Translations under genes and position numbers: made by a program
DNA from: Thalassovita sp.
GTDB taxonomy: Bacteria > Pseudomonadota > Alphaproteobacteria > Rhodobacterales > Rhodobacteraceae
Length of the DNA: 64,000 nt
Assembly (NCBI GenBank): GCA_029212905.1
Contig: JARGPB010000011.1
Span: 73,600 to 137,599 of the forward strand
Direction: 5' to 3'
Shown here: positions 35,149-44,411 of the stretch, one piece after another
How positions within the stretch are numbered: the first letter of the stretch is position 1
Layout: each line of letters starts with the position of its first letter
Notes under the pieces: generated by a model
Databases searched by the model: none
Told to the model about the DNA's origin: nothing
What the model saw: only the letters and a program-made list of their open reading frames with translations

Positions 35149-35232
35149 TCGTTGCCCGCCCTTCTGCCGACTGACTGTCGCGCCTTAGGCCCTGATTCTC
35201 AAGCCCCGGAGGTTTGTGGTTTCGGGTCAGAG

Positions 35233-35248
35233 TAATTGTATACAATTA
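35233..35248. promoter_or_regulatory. Probable GntR operator
   Basis: TAATTGTATACAATTA is a perfect 16-bp palindrome between the divergent GntR gene and the ABC importer. Its TTGTATACAA core is of the kind bound by FCD-class GntR regulators. A related half, GATTACAA, follows at 35251-35258. Confidence 0.65.
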
Positions 35249-35397
35249 TGGATTACAATTTGCGCACAATAATGCTGCAAGCGATGAAATTGTCATCTTC
35301 GCCGGTCTGAGCCCGAAAAAATCACAGGCTTTGCTTTCCCAAATCACAGAACTGCCCACAGCCTTGGACAACAGCACTGCATGCAAGGAGATCGCCG

Positions 35398-36372
35398 ATG
35401 CGCTCGGGGCAGGATTTAGAACTGGTTCATCTGACCAAACGCTACGGAACTGCCGTGGCGGTCCGCGACGTCAGCCATGTCTTTGCCAGCAACGCCTATG
35501 TCTGCCTTTTGGGACCATCAGGTTGCGGGAAATCTACGACCTTGCGGATGATCGCCGGGCACGAGGACGTCTCCGAGGGGTCCATCCTGTTGGGCGGGCA
35601 CGACATTTCAGCCTTGCCGCCAGCGCAGCGAGGCACGGCGATGATGTTCCAGAACTATGCGCTGTTCCCCCATCTGAACGTCCGGGACAACGTGGCCTTT
35701 TCCCTACGCATGAAGGGCGTCGACAAAACAGCACGCCATCTGGCCGCCAACGAGATGCTGGATCTGGTGGACATGACGCCCTATGCGGATCGCCTGCCCG
35801 CGCAATTGTCCGGCGGCCAGCAACAACGGGTGGCATTGGCGCGGGCCCTGGTAACAAAGCCCCGGATATTGCTGCTGGACGAACCCTTGTCCGCATTGGA
35901 CCCGTTTTTGCGCATCCGGATGCGCGCCGAGCTGAAGCGCATCCAGCGCGAGCTGGGCATTACCTTTATCCACGTGACCCACGGCCAGGACGAAGCCTTG
36001 GCGCTGGCCGATGAAATCGTGGTGATGAATGACGCAGTGATCGAACAGGCCGGCCCCGCACGTCAGGTCTGGACGGCCCCGCGCACCGAATTCGTCGCCC
36101 GGTTCATGGGGGGGCACAACGTGATTTCGCTAGACGGGCAAAAAGTGGCCCTGCGCGCTGACGAAGTCCGACTGGGCGATTCCGGCCTGCCCGCCACGAT
36201 CACCGCCATCGAATACCAAGGCGCCCATGTCGCGCTAAGCACCACCACCCAAACCGGAGAAGAGGTTCTGGCGCTGGTCCCCGAAAACGACTTTTTCAAC
36301 GCACCAAAAAACCCAGGAGACGCCGTTGCGCTGTCCTGGAACGAGGGGCGGCTACACCGCCTCCTGGCCTGA
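35398..36372 (+). CDS. ABC transporter ATP-binding protein (PotA-like)
   Basis: A 324-residue ATPase of the spermidine/putrescine-iron class. Walker A GPSGCGKST is near residue 42, the signature LSGGQQQRVALARAL near 142, and Walker B ILLLDEPLSALD near 165. A C-terminal TOBE-like domain lies in about 235-320. AAGGAG lies ahead of the ATG. It is the first gene of a four-gene importer operon (ATPase, binding protein, two permeases) plus racemase. Substrate probably an amine. Confidence 0.92.
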   Translation: MRSGQDLELVHLTKRYGTAVAVRDVSHVFASNAYVCLLGPSGCGKSTTLRMIAGHEDVSEGSILLGGHDISALPPAQRGTAMMFQNYALFPHLNVRDNVAFSLRMKGVDKTARHLAANEMLDLVDMTPYADRLPAQLSGGQQQRVALARALVTKPRILLLDEPLSALDPFLRIRMRAELKRIQRELGITFIHVTHGQDEALALADEIVVMNDAVIEQAGPARQVWTAPRTEFVARFMGGHNVISLDGQKVALRADEVRLGDSGLPATITAIEYQGAHVALSTTTQTGEEVLALVPENDFFNAPKNPGDAVALSWNEGRLHRLLA

Positions 36373-36432
36373 TCGGCCGCACTGAACACTCCAACACTGC
36401 TGAAAACGAACTTACCAGAGAGAGGAATGAAG

Positions 36433-37698
36433 ATGGCCAAAGTAGGATATACGCGTCGTTCGCTATTGAAATCCGGGGGCGCAGCGTTTGCCGCTGCCAC
36501 CCTGCCCGCCCCGATGCTGTGGGCGCAGAACATCAAGGACATCACCCTGCGCCAGTTCGGCACAGGCGTATCGAACCTGAACGAGGTCGGGAAGAAGGTC
36601 AAAGAGGACCTGGGCTTTACCCTGGAGATGACCGCTCTGGATTCCGACAGCGTGACCCAACGCGCCGCCACCCAGCCCGGCAGCTTTGACATTGCTGACA
36701 TCGAATACTGGATCTGTAAGAAAGTCTGGCCCACCGGCAACCTGCAAGCGATGGATACCAGCAAGATCAAGAACTACGACAAGATCGTGGGTATTTTCCG
36801 TTCAGGAAAGCTGACCCCGGACAGCACCATCGCGCAGGGCACCGCGCCCCACAGCGTGGGTTTTGTCGATGGTCCCGGTGCAACGAAATTCGCCACCGAG
36901 GAAACCGGCTGGATGACCCTGATCCCCACGATCTATAACGCCGACACGCTAGGGATCCGCCCCGATCTGATCGGCCGCCCCATCAGCACCTGGGCAGAGC
37001 TGCTGAACCCTGAATTCAAGGGCAAAGCCTCGATCCTGGATATCAGCTCGATCGGGATCATGGACATGGCGATGGTCTGTGAATCCATGGGCGAAATCCA
37101 ATATGCCGACAAAGGCAACATGACCCGCGAAGAAATCGATAAAACCATCGGCATCTTCACCGAAGCCAAGAAAAACGGCCAGTTCCGCGCCTTCTGGAAG
37201 ACCTTTGATGAATCCGTCAACTTGATGGCTTCGGGCGAGGTGGTGATCCAATCCATGTGGTCGCCCGCCATCACCGCTGTGAAATCGCGTGGCATCCCCT
37301 GTGTCTATCAACCCCTGAAAGAGGGCTACCGCAGCTGGGGCGGCGGCATCGGCCTGTCCAAAGCCCTGAGCGGGCTGGAGCTGGACGCGGCCTATGAATA
37401 CATCAACTGGTACCTGGACGGCTGGGTCGGCGGGTTCCTGATGCGCCAGGGCTATTATTCGGCCGTGCCCGAAACCTCGAAGAACTACATGAGCGCCGAT
37501 GAATGGGGCTATTGGTTCGAAGGCAAGGCTGCGGCCGGTGACATCACCAACCCGTTCGGCGACGTGCTGGCCAAGGCGGGCGACACCCGCGACGGCGGGT
37601 CGTTCAGTGACCGGATGGGCGCTGTGGCCTGCTGGAACGCCGTCATGGACGAAAACCAGTACATGGTCCGCAAATGGAACGAGTTCATCGCGTCCTGA
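36433..37698 (+). CDS. Extracellular solute-binding protein (PotD-like), Tat signal
   Basis: A 421-residue periplasmic binding protein. The N-terminus MAKVGYTRRSLLKSGGAAFA carries a twin-arginine motif, so it is exported folded; cleavage is likely after WAQ or near it. Start at 36433 is preferred to an ATG six bases earlier because AGAGG is then seven bases away. Many aromatic residues (IEYWICKKVW, YRSWGGG, YINWYLDGW) could build an ammonium-binding cage. Ligand unknown; an ethanolamine-like amine is an inference from eutBC nearby. Confidence 0.9.
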   Translation: MAKVGYTRRSLLKSGGAAFAAATLPAPMLWAQNIKDITLRQFGTGVSNLNEVGKKVKEDLGFTLEMTALDSDSVTQRAATQPGSFDIADIEYWICKKVWPTGNLQAMDTSKIKNYDKIVGIFRSGKLTPDSTIAQGTAPHSVGFVDGPGATKFATEETGWMTLIPTIYNADTLGIRPDLIGRPISTWAELLNPEFKGKASILDISSIGIMDMAMVCESMGEIQYADKGNMTREEIDKTIGIFTEAKKNGQFRAFWKTFDESVNLMASGEVVIQSMWSPAITAVKSRGIPCVYQPLKEGYRSWGGGIGLSKALSGLELDAAYEYINWYLDGWVGGFLMRQGYYSAVPETSKNYMSADEWGYWFEGKAAAGDITNPFGDVLAKAGDTRDGGSFSDRMGAVACWNAVMDENQYMVRKWNEFIAS

Positions 37699-37703
37699 TA
37701 GAG

Positions 37704-37758
37704 GTGGGGGGCTGTCTGCCCCCCACACCCCCCGAGAGTATTTTGAGCAAGATGAAAG
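37704..37758. repeat. Interspersed repeat: GC hairpin plus GAGTATTT...GATGAA core
   Basis: GTGGGGGGC and GCCCCCCAC (37704-37726) form a perfect 9-bp stem with loop TGTCT. This is followed by a C-run and the core GAGTATTTTGAGCAAGATGA from 37736. It lies between the binding-protein and first permease genes, so it may lower downstream expression. Related cores occur at 45001 and, inverted, near 45087-45107. Confidence 0.7.
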
Positions 37759-37783
37759 CCGGATCGGTGCAGAAGGAAACGGG

Positions 37784-38638
37784 ATGCTGAAAAACCGCCA
37801 TATTCAGGGCTGGCTGCAAGCCGCGCCGTTGAGCCTGATCCTGCTGGGATTTTTGATCTTGCCGATCCTGACCATTGTTGTGGTTAGTTTCTGGCGGGCG
37901 ACGGAATTTTCAATCATTCCGGATTTCTCGTTTGAAAACTATGAATATCTGTTTGGGTCGCCTGTCACCTACAAAGTGTTTTGGGCCACGTTCAAATATG
38001 CCTTGATCACCTGGGCGGCGACCTTTCTGATCGGGTTCACCGTGGCCTATTATCTGGCGTTCCATATCCGCAGCCAAAGCGTACAGATCGCGCTGTTTTT
38101 GCTGTGCACCATCCCGTTCTGGACGTCGAATATCATTCGTATGATCAGCTGGATTCCGTTTTTGGGGCGCAACGGGATTGCGAACCAGACTCTGGCGTCC
38201 TGGGGGGTAATTGACCAACCGCTGGAGTGGCTCTTGTATTCGGATTTCGCGGTGATCCTGGCCTTTGTGCATTTGTATACGCTGTTCATGGTCGTGCCAA
38301 TTTTCAACACGATGATGCGGATAGACCATTCCCTGATCGAGGCTGCGCGTGACAATGGCGCCAGCGGATTACAAACCCTGATCCATGTGATCCTGCCGCT
38401 GACCAAGCCGGGAATCATGATAGGCACGATTTTCGTGCTGACCTTGGTGATGGGCGATTTCATCACTGTGCGCTTTATGTCGGGAAGCCAGAAGGCCAAT
38501 GTGGGTCGCTTGATTTCAAACGATATTGCGTTGCTTCAATACCCTTCGGCGGCGGCCACATCGGTGGTGTTGCTGCTGACGGTATTGATCGTGATCGGCA
38601 TCCTGTTGCGGTTCGTTGATATTCGGAAGGAGCTGTAA
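37784..38638 (+). CDS. ABC transporter permease (PotB-like)
   Basis: A 284-residue inner-membrane permease with six predicted helices, starting LSLILLGFLILPILTIVVVS. The cytoplasmic coupling loop EAARDNGASGLQTLIHVILP (about 186-205) matches the EAA motif of the family. The start at 37784 is preceded by GAAGGAAAC. It is separated from the binding-protein gene by an interspersed repeat. Confidence 0.9.
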   Translation: MLKNRHIQGWLQAAPLSLILLGFLILPILTIVVVSFWRATEFSIIPDFSFENYEYLFGSPVTYKVFWATFKYALITWAATFLIGFTVAYYLAFHIRSQSVQIALFLLCTIPFWTSNIIRMISWIPFLGRNGIANQTLASWGVIDQPLEWLLYSDFAVILAFVHLYTLFMVVPIFNTMMRIDHSLIEAARDNGASGLQTLIHVILPLTKPGIMIGTIFVLTLVMGDFITVRFMSGSQKANVGRLISNDIALLQYPSAAATSVVLLLTVLIVIGILLRFVDIRKEL

Positions 38639-38639
38639 A

Positions 38640-39476
38640 ATGGAAAAGAAATCGCGGTCCTTTTACGTGCTGACGGGCTTCTTCGTCCTGTTTATCCTGT
38701 TTCTGTATGGGCCGACACTGACCATCGGGATCCTGTCCTTTCAGGGTGCCGACGGCGGGCTGACCTTTCCCATGCGTGGGGTGTCCCTGCACTGGTTCTT
38801 TGATCTGTTCGAGGAGCAGGCCGTGGGGGATATCTGGGGATCTTTCCGGCGGTCATTCGTGCTGGGCCTAATGGTTATGATCACAACGGTTGTTGTATCC
38901 GTTATGGGCGGGTTGGCCTTTCGCAAGCGGTTCGCCGGGTCCAGTGTGCTGTTCTATCTGATCATCGCGTCCTTGGTGATCCCGTCGATCCTGGTATCGC
39001 TGGGGGTGGGGCTGATTTTCAACCAGCTCGGGCTGAATATTCACTGGGCGACAAGCGGATTCGGATCGCAACTGACCTGGACGCTACCCTTTGGTCTGTT
39101 GATCATGTTTGCGGTCTTTAATCGGTTCGACAAATCCTATGAAGAGGCCGCACGGGATCAGGGCGCGACGGCCTGGCAGACGATCCGCTTTGTGGTGCTG
39201 CCGATCATCGCGCCATCCCTGATCGGCGTGGCCTTGTTCGGGTTCACCCTGTCCTATGACGAATTCGCGCGGACGCTGCTGACTGCTGGCAGCTATAACA
39301 CCCTGCCGCTAGAAATTTTCGGGATGACAACCAATGTCACCACCCCGGTGATCTACGCGCTAGGGACACTGACCACACTGTTTTCCTTTGTCATCATTGG
39401 CACGTTCATTCTGTCCCTGTGGATCATGGGGCGGCGCAGAGCGCGGCAGGGCTCGGACGCGGGCAAAGGAGTCTGA
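38640..39476 (+). CDS. ABC transporter permease (PotC-like)
   Basis: A 278-residue second permease with six helices, beginning VLTGFFVLFILFLYGPTLTI. The EAA loop EEAARDQGATAWQTIRFVVL lies near 171-190. The ATG is one base after the previous stop, and the AAGGAG of 38627-38632 is inside the upstream gene, so translation is coupled. The basic tail MGRRRARQG is cytosolic. Confidence 0.9.
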   Translation: MEKKSRSFYVLTGFFVLFILFLYGPTLTIGILSFQGADGGLTFPMRGVSLHWFFDLFEEQAVGDIWGSFRRSFVLGLMVMITTVVVSVMGGLAFRKRFAGSSVLFYLIIASLVIPSILVSLGVGLIFNQLGLNIHWATSGFGSQLTWTLPFGLLIMFAVFNRFDKSYEEAARDQGATAWQTIRFVVLPIIAPSLIGVALFGFTLSYDEFARTLLTAGSYNTLPLEIFGMTTNVTTPVIYALGTLTTLFSFVIIGTFILSLWIMGRRRARQGSDAGKGV

Positions 39477-39480
39477 GCGG

Positions 39481-40128
39481 GTGAAGGTCCTGTTTTTGAA
39501 CCCAAACTCCTCGGCTCATATGACCGAGAGCGTGGTCGACTCTGCCCGCCAGGTCCTGCCCGACGCACAGATATTGGGCTGGACCAACGCCACAGGCCCC
39601 GCCGCCATCCAGGGCCCCGAAGATGGCGCCGCAGCGGTTCCAGGTATTCTGGCGCTGCTCCCGCAGGCCAAGGCCGACGGCGTGGATGTGATCGTGCTGG
39701 CTTGTTTCGATGACACCGGGCTGGATCAGGTTCGAAAGGCAGCGCATTGCCCCGTGATCGGGATTGGGCAGGCGGCCTTTCATATGGCGCTGCTATTGGG
39801 GCAGGATTTCGGCGTCGTCACCACCCTGCCCGTGTCCGTCCCTGTGATCGAAGAAAACATCCATAGCTATGGGTTCTGGACAGCATGCAAAGGGGTGCGC
39901 CCCAGCGGCCTGCCCGTTCTAGAGGTCGAGGCAGGTGGCGACGTCGTCCTGTCCCGGCTGCGGCAGGACATCGAATACCTTCGTGTCTCGGGCGCTGGAT
40001 CTGTCGTGTTGGGCTGCGCAGGCATGTCGGCGCATTGCGCTGAGCTTCAGCAAGGCACAAACATACCTGTGATCGACGGGGTGCGGGCGGCGGCGGCTTT
40101 GGCAAAGGCCATTGTCAGCGCGGGTTAG
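39481..40128 (+). CDS. Aspartate/glutamate racemase family protein
   Basis: A 215-residue cofactor-independent Asp/Glu/hydantoin racemase-like protein. The two catalytic cysteines are in VIVLACFDDTG (near residue 76) and VVLGCAGMSAH (near 179); N-terminal LFLNPNSSAHMT is the hydantoin-racemase type start. GTG start, with AAAGGAG 11 bases ahead. It is the last gene of the importer operon, and its stop codon overlaps the stop codon of eutC on the other strand. Substrate unknown. Confidence 0.88.
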   Translation: MKVLFLNPNSSAHMTESVVDSARQVLPDAQILGWTNATGPAAIQGPEDGAAAVPGILALLPQAKADGVDVIVLACFDDTGLDQVRKAAHCPVIGIGQAAFHMALLLGQDFGVVTTLPVSVPVIEENIHSYGFWTACKGVRPSGLPVLEVEAGGDVVLSRLRQDIEYLRVSGAGSVVLGCAGMSAHCAELQQGTNIPVIDGVRAAAALAKAIVSAG

Positions 40129-40853
40129 TCCAAAAGCACCTGATCACTGTTTTCCTTCAGACCTGTACCACTCAGGCTCAGACGCAGGGCCTCGCGTGCA
40201 AGCCAGGTAATCCTGTCGGCCGCCAACTGATGGCTAAGCCCCCCTGTGCCGTGGATATTCGAGACGCAGTTGCGTTCGCTATCTTTTCTGTCCGGGCGGG
40301 GCCCAAACGTCACATATGCCCCCAGGCTGTCAGCCACGGTCAGCCCCGGTCGTTCCCCGATCAGCATGATAACCACGCGGGCGCCCAGATGCTGCCCGAT
40401 CTCATCCCCGATCGCCACGCGCCCCTGGGTGACGATCGTAACCGGCGCAATGCTGACCCCCGTCAACCGGTCAACGCAAGCCGCAAGCACCGGGGCTGCG
40501 TGGGTCTGTACCGCGTCCGAAGACAAACCATCCGCGACCACAAAGGCGACATCGCAATCCTGCGGCTCAGGCGCGCTCCAATCCCCCAGGCGGCGCCCCA
40601 GGTCTGGCCTGCGCAGATAGGTCGCCCGATCCGGCGCGGCCGAGCGCGCGTGGATCACAGGCAACGGGGCCAGATCGGCGGCCAAAGCCTGTGTATCCAG
40701 GGCGCGGTGCACAGCATCACGGGCGCGGGCATGGGCAAACTGAAACTCAAGCGTGCCATCTGTCGGCAGGCCTGCGCCCACCCGGCCCAGCCCAATCCGC
40801 GCAGGGGTGGCTGCCCGCAACCGGGCCCAAGGATCACGCGCAATGTCGCTCAT
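40125..40853 (-). CDS. eutC: Ethanolamine ammonia-lyase small subunit EutC
   Basis: A 242-residue small subunit of the adenosylcobalamin-dependent lyase that splits ethanolamine to acetaldehyde and ammonia. Family stretches are ARIGLGRVGAGLPT (about 18-31), LEFQFAHARARDAVH and FVVADGLSSDAVQ; VVIMLIGERPGL is near 180. It is shorter than the E. coli protein (about 295) because the N-terminal extension is missing, as in other alphaproteobacteria. It overlaps eutB by four bases. Confidence 0.94.
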   Translation of the reverse strand: MSDIARDPWARLRAATPARIGLGRVGAGLPTDGTLEFQFAHARARDAVHRALDTQALAADLAPLPVIHARSAAPDRATYLRRPDLGRRLGDWSAPEPQDCDVAFVVADGLSSDAVQTHAAPVLAACVDRLTGVSIAPVTIVTQGRVAIGDEIGQHLGARVVIMLIGERPGLTVADSLGAYVTFGPRPDRKDSERNCVSNIHGTGGLSHQLAADRITWLAREALRLSLSGTGLKENSDQVLLD

Positions 40854-42226
40854 GATGTGGCCTCCAACAGGGTCAATGCACCAGTGTCGGTCAGGTGCCC
40901 CTGCGGTGACACCAGCCCCATGCCCTCTAGCCATGTCTCGAACTCGGGCGCGGCACGCAGGCCGAAAGAGTTGCGCAGATAGGCGATGTCATGGAACGAC
41001 AGGCTTTGATAATTCAGCATCACATCATCCGCCCCCGGTACCGCGATCAGGAAATTCGACCCTGCATCTGCCAGCAGTGTCATCAGCACGTCCATATCGT
41101 TCTGATCGGCCTCGGTGTGGTTGGTGTAGCACACATCACAGCCCATCGGCAGGCCCAGCAGCTTGCCGCAGAAATGATCCTCCAGCCCTGCGCGGATGAT
41201 TTCCTTGCCGTCGTACAGATATTCCGGCCCGATAAAGCCCACCACCGTGTTGACCAAAAGCGGGCTGAATGCGCGGGCGACGCCATAGGCGCGGGCCTCC
41301 AGCGTTTGTTGATCAATCCCATGATGCGCCCCCGAAGACAGCGCTGCCCCCTGCCCGGTTTCAAAATACATGACGTTTTGGCCGACCGTGCCGCGCTCCA
41401 ACGACAAAGCTGCCCTGTTCGCCTGATCCAACAGATCCAGAGACACGCCGAACCCGGCATTCGCCGCTTCGGTGCCACCGACGGACTGGAACACCAGATC
41501 GACGGGCGCGCCCTGCTCGATCAGCTCCAGACTGTTGGTCACATGCGTCAGCACGCAGGTCTGCGTGGGAATATCAAACCGCATCCGCAGATCATCCAGC
41601 ATCTGCAACAGGGATTTCGCCGTCGGGATATTGTCTGTCGCGGGGTTAATCCCGATCACCGCATCCCCCACGGCAAAGCTCAGCCCGTCCAGGGTACTGG
41701 CCGCGATGCCTTGCAAATCATCGGCCGGGTGGTTGGGCTGCAAGCGGCTGCCAATCCGTCCCGGCAGACCCAGCGTATTGCGAAAGGCCGTGATGACCTG
41801 GACCTTGCGGGCGACCGCAATCAGATCGCGGTTACGCATCAGTTTGGACACAGCGGCCACCATCTCGGGGGTCAGGCCGGGGGCCAGCGCAGCCAAAGCT
41901 GCCGCATCCACAGCATCCGACAACAACCATTCGCGGAACTGCCCCACCGTCATATGCGAAACGGCAGCAAAGGCTGTCATGTCATGGGTATCAATGATCA
42001 GTCGTGTGACCTCGTCCAATTCGTAGGGAACCAGCGCATCGGTCAGAAAACTCTTTAGCGGCACATCGGCCAGAACATATTGCGCAGCGACCCGCTCCAC
42101 ATCCGTCCCAGCCGCCAGACCCGCCAGTTGATCCCCGGACCGGGCGGGCGTGGCCCGCGCCATCACCGTAGCCAGATTGCCAAAGTCATAGGTCTCTGAC
42201 CCCAAAGAAGTGCGATATCGCGTCAT
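40850..42226 (-). CDS. eutB: Ethanolamine ammonia-lyase large subunit EutB
   Basis: A 458-residue catalytic large subunit, a TIM barrel that binds ethanolamine and B12. Readable family blocks are LMRNRDLIAVARKVQV (about 129-144), SRLQPNHPADDLQGIAAS, GDAVIGINPATDN (about 190-202) and MYFETGQGAALSSGAHHGID. Full length. The neighbourhood has no eutA reactivase and no shell genes, but a B12 import operon lies about 7 kb away. Confidence 0.95.
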   Translation of the reverse strand: MTRYRTSLGSETYDFGNLATVMARATPARSGDQLAGLAAGTDVERVAAQYVLADVPLKSFLTDALVPYELDEVTRLIIDTHDMTAFAAVSHMTVGQFREWLLSDAVDAAALAALAPGLTPEMVAAVSKLMRNRDLIAVARKVQVITAFRNTLGLPGRIGSRLQPNHPADDLQGIAASTLDGLSFAVGDAVIGINPATDNIPTAKSLLQMLDDLRMRFDIPTQTCVLTHVTNSLELIEQGAPVDLVFQSVGGTEAANAGFGVSLDLLDQANRAALSLERGTVGQNVMYFETGQGAALSSGAHHGIDQQTLEARAYGVARAFSPLLVNTVVGFIGPEYLYDGKEIIRAGLEDHFCGKLLGLPMGCDVCYTNHTEADQNDMDVLMTLLADAGSNFLIAVPGADDVMLNYQSLSFHDIAYLRNSFGLRAAPEFETWLEGMGLVSPQGHLTDTGALTLLEATS

Positions 42227-42359
42227 AGTGTCATTTCCGAAACATGGATTTCAGGCAGGCTACTGCGTTTTTCCCGGCCCGCCAGCCCCATTGACGAAAC
42301 TTTCGAACCGCCCCCTTCGATTGCCCAAGCTCTGAGCACACTCGGGCACCAAACAACAA

Positions 42360-42379
42360 GGCCGCCCCAAAGGACGGCC
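42360..42379 (-). terminator. Possible terminator after the acyl-CoA synthetase gene
   Basis: GGCCGCCC (42360-42367) and GGACGGCC (42372-42379) pair over eight bases with one G-U. The minus strand continues TTGTTGTTTGG, a weak T-rich tail. It lies 24 bases after the synthetase stop and before eutB. Confidence 0.45.
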
Positions 42380-42403
42380 CTGCAAAATAGCGTTTGCGAA
42401 TGA

Positions 42404-44287
42404 TCAGTCGCTCCATTCCCACGGGCGCGTAAAGGCCCCCAGAACGTGCCCGACCTCGTCATCATGCACCACGCCAGTGCGCCTTACCTGGGCAACCAGA
42501 CCGCGTTTTTTGTCATCAACAACCTGGACAACCTCGGCGTTCAGCGAGGCCTCTTGCAGCGCGGCATTATAGATGCGCGTGATGGCGCGCTTGCGCAGAT
42601 CCGGTTTAAAGATCTTGCCCACAGCGGTTTTCGGCAGTTCGTCCATCACTTCGATGAACTTGGGCTGAGCAGCGCGTTCGTGCACGTGAATTTGGCTGTG
42701 TTTCAGCAGCTCTTCGGCTGTGACCGACGCGCCCTCGACCAGTTCAACATAAGCACAGGGGATTTCACCCGCATGCACATCAGGCTGGCCGATCGCACCG
42801 GCAAACGCCACATCATGGTGCGCCAGCAACGCCTCTTCGATCTCGGCGGGGTCGATGTTGTGTCCACCACGGATGATCAGATCCTTCGCGCGCCCGGTGA
42901 TCCAAATATAGTTGTCTTCGTCGATGCGGCCCAAATCGCCGGTCCGCAGGTATTTGCCATAGTGGTACAGCTTCTTGTTCTTATCTGCCTCGGTATAGGT
43001 GTTCGGCGCGTTGACACCGGGGTTCGAGACGCAAATCTCGCCGACCTCGTCAGCGGCGCATTCAACCGGCTGGCCGTCCACCTCTTTGAATATCCGCACA
43101 TCGGAATAGGGGAAACGGATGCCAACCGAACCCACCTTCTTCTGACCATCCACCGGGTTGACGGATACCAGACAGGTGGCCTCGGTCAGCCCGTAGCCTT
43201 CGACGATGGTGACGTTAGAGGCCGCTTCGAACCGTTTGAACAGTTCCAACGGCAGCGGCGCTGACCCCGAAAACGACGTTTTCACCGAGGACACGTCCGC
43301 ATCCACGGGCCGCTGCATCAGAGCCGAAATCGCTGTGGGCACGGTGATGATAAAGGTGATCTTCCATCGCTCGATCAGCTTCCAGAAGTTGTCGAACACG
43401 CCGTCGCCACGATAGCCCGCAGGCGTTGGGAACACCACATGCGCCCCCGAAAAAATCACCGCCATCAAAATCACATGGCAGGCAAACACATGGAACATCG
43501 GCAAGGGACAAATCACGTTGTCCTCGGGCGTGTACAGCAGCGTACCGCCCAGCCACCCGTTATAGATGATCCCAGAGTAGCGGTGCTGAGCAACCTTGGG
43601 CATCCCAGTGGTGCCGCCCGTATGGAAATAGGCGGCGACGCGATCGCCCTCAGAATCGGCAAAGGACAATGCACGCGGGTATTCCTTCAACGTCTTATTG
43701 AAATCCCGCACATCCGCATGGTGATTACCGGGGTTTTTCGGCCGCACCAAGGGCACGATCCAGCTTTTCGGCGGGGTCAGGTACCGGTTCAGGTCGACTT
43801 CTAGAACAGTGTGCACACCCGGCGCATGGCGGACGGCCTCGGCTGTTTTCTGTGCCACGTCAGTCTTGGGAAACGCCTTGAGCGTCACGACAACCTTGGC
43901 CTTGGTCTCGCGCAGAATGGCGCCGATCTGTTCGGGCTCCAGCAGAGGGTTGATCGGGTTGATAATGCCCGCAATCGCCCCCCCCAGAATGGTCAGGATA
44001 GTCTCGTTGGAATTTGGCAGAATGCAGGCGATGACGTCATTTTCTCCGATGCCCAGGTCGCGGAACATGTTGGCGGCCTGACAGGTACGGGCGTGCAGCT
44101 CGTTCCACGTCAGCGTTTCCGCTTTGTCCGTAGGCCCAGAGAGCAGCTGAAACGTAACCGCTTTGCCTGCGCCGTTCTGCTCCTTGGTGCGTGTCAGCAT
44201 CTGGTACAGCGTCTTGGGGACGTCGCGCGCCTCCCATGGCATTTCGCTTTCGATCTCGATCGTATCCTGAATGGATGCAAATCCCAT
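42404..44287 (-). CDS. AMP-dependent acyl-CoA synthetase
   Basis: A 627-residue ANL-superfamily enzyme that activates a carboxylic acid via acyl-AMP. The P-loop YFHTGGTTGMPKVAQH is near 225-240. A YGLTEA motif, YLRTGDLG near 475, and the A8/A10 region GRAKDLIIRGGHNIDP with the catalytic lysine in PKTAVGKIFKPDL complete it. Start at 44287 follows GGGAGGAAACC on the minus strand. Substrate not readable. It lies upstream of eutBC on the same strand, separated by 177 bases and a possible terminator. Confidence 0.92.
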   Translation of the reverse strand: MGFASIQDTIEIESEMPWEARDVPKTLYQMLTRTKEQNGAGKAVTFQLLSGPTDKAETLTWNELHARTCQAANMFRDLGIGENDVIACILPNSNETILTILGGAIAGIINPINPLLEPEQIGAILRETKAKVVVTLKAFPKTDVAQKTAEAVRHAPGVHTVLEVDLNRYLTPPKSWIVPLVRPKNPGNHHADVRDFNKTLKEYPRALSFADSEGDRVAAYFHTGGTTGMPKVAQHRYSGIIYNGWLGGTLLYTPEDNVICPLPMFHVFACHVILMAVIFSGAHVVFPTPAGYRGDGVFDNFWKLIERWKITFIITVPTAISALMQRPVDADVSSVKTSFSGSAPLPLELFKRFEAASNVTIVEGYGLTEATCLVSVNPVDGQKKVGSVGIRFPYSDVRIFKEVDGQPVECAADEVGEICVSNPGVNAPNTYTEADKNKKLYHYGKYLRTGDLGRIDEDNYIWITGRAKDLIIRGGHNIDPAEIEEALLAHHDVAFAGAIGQPDVHAGEIPCAYVELVEGASVTAEELLKHSQIHVHERAAQPKFIEVMDELPKTAVGKIFKPDLRKRAITRIYNAALQEASLNAEVVQVVDDKKRGLVAQVRRTGVVHDDEVGHVLGAFTRPWEWSD

Positions 44288-44411
44288 TGGTTTCCTCCCG
44301 TTGCGGCCCGATTGAGGGGGGCCGGTCTCATTCCTCGCGCGCAATGTGAAAGGGTTTCCCCAAGCATACAAGACGACCCTAAGGTCAATTGCGCAACGTC
44401 AAAAGCACAAA

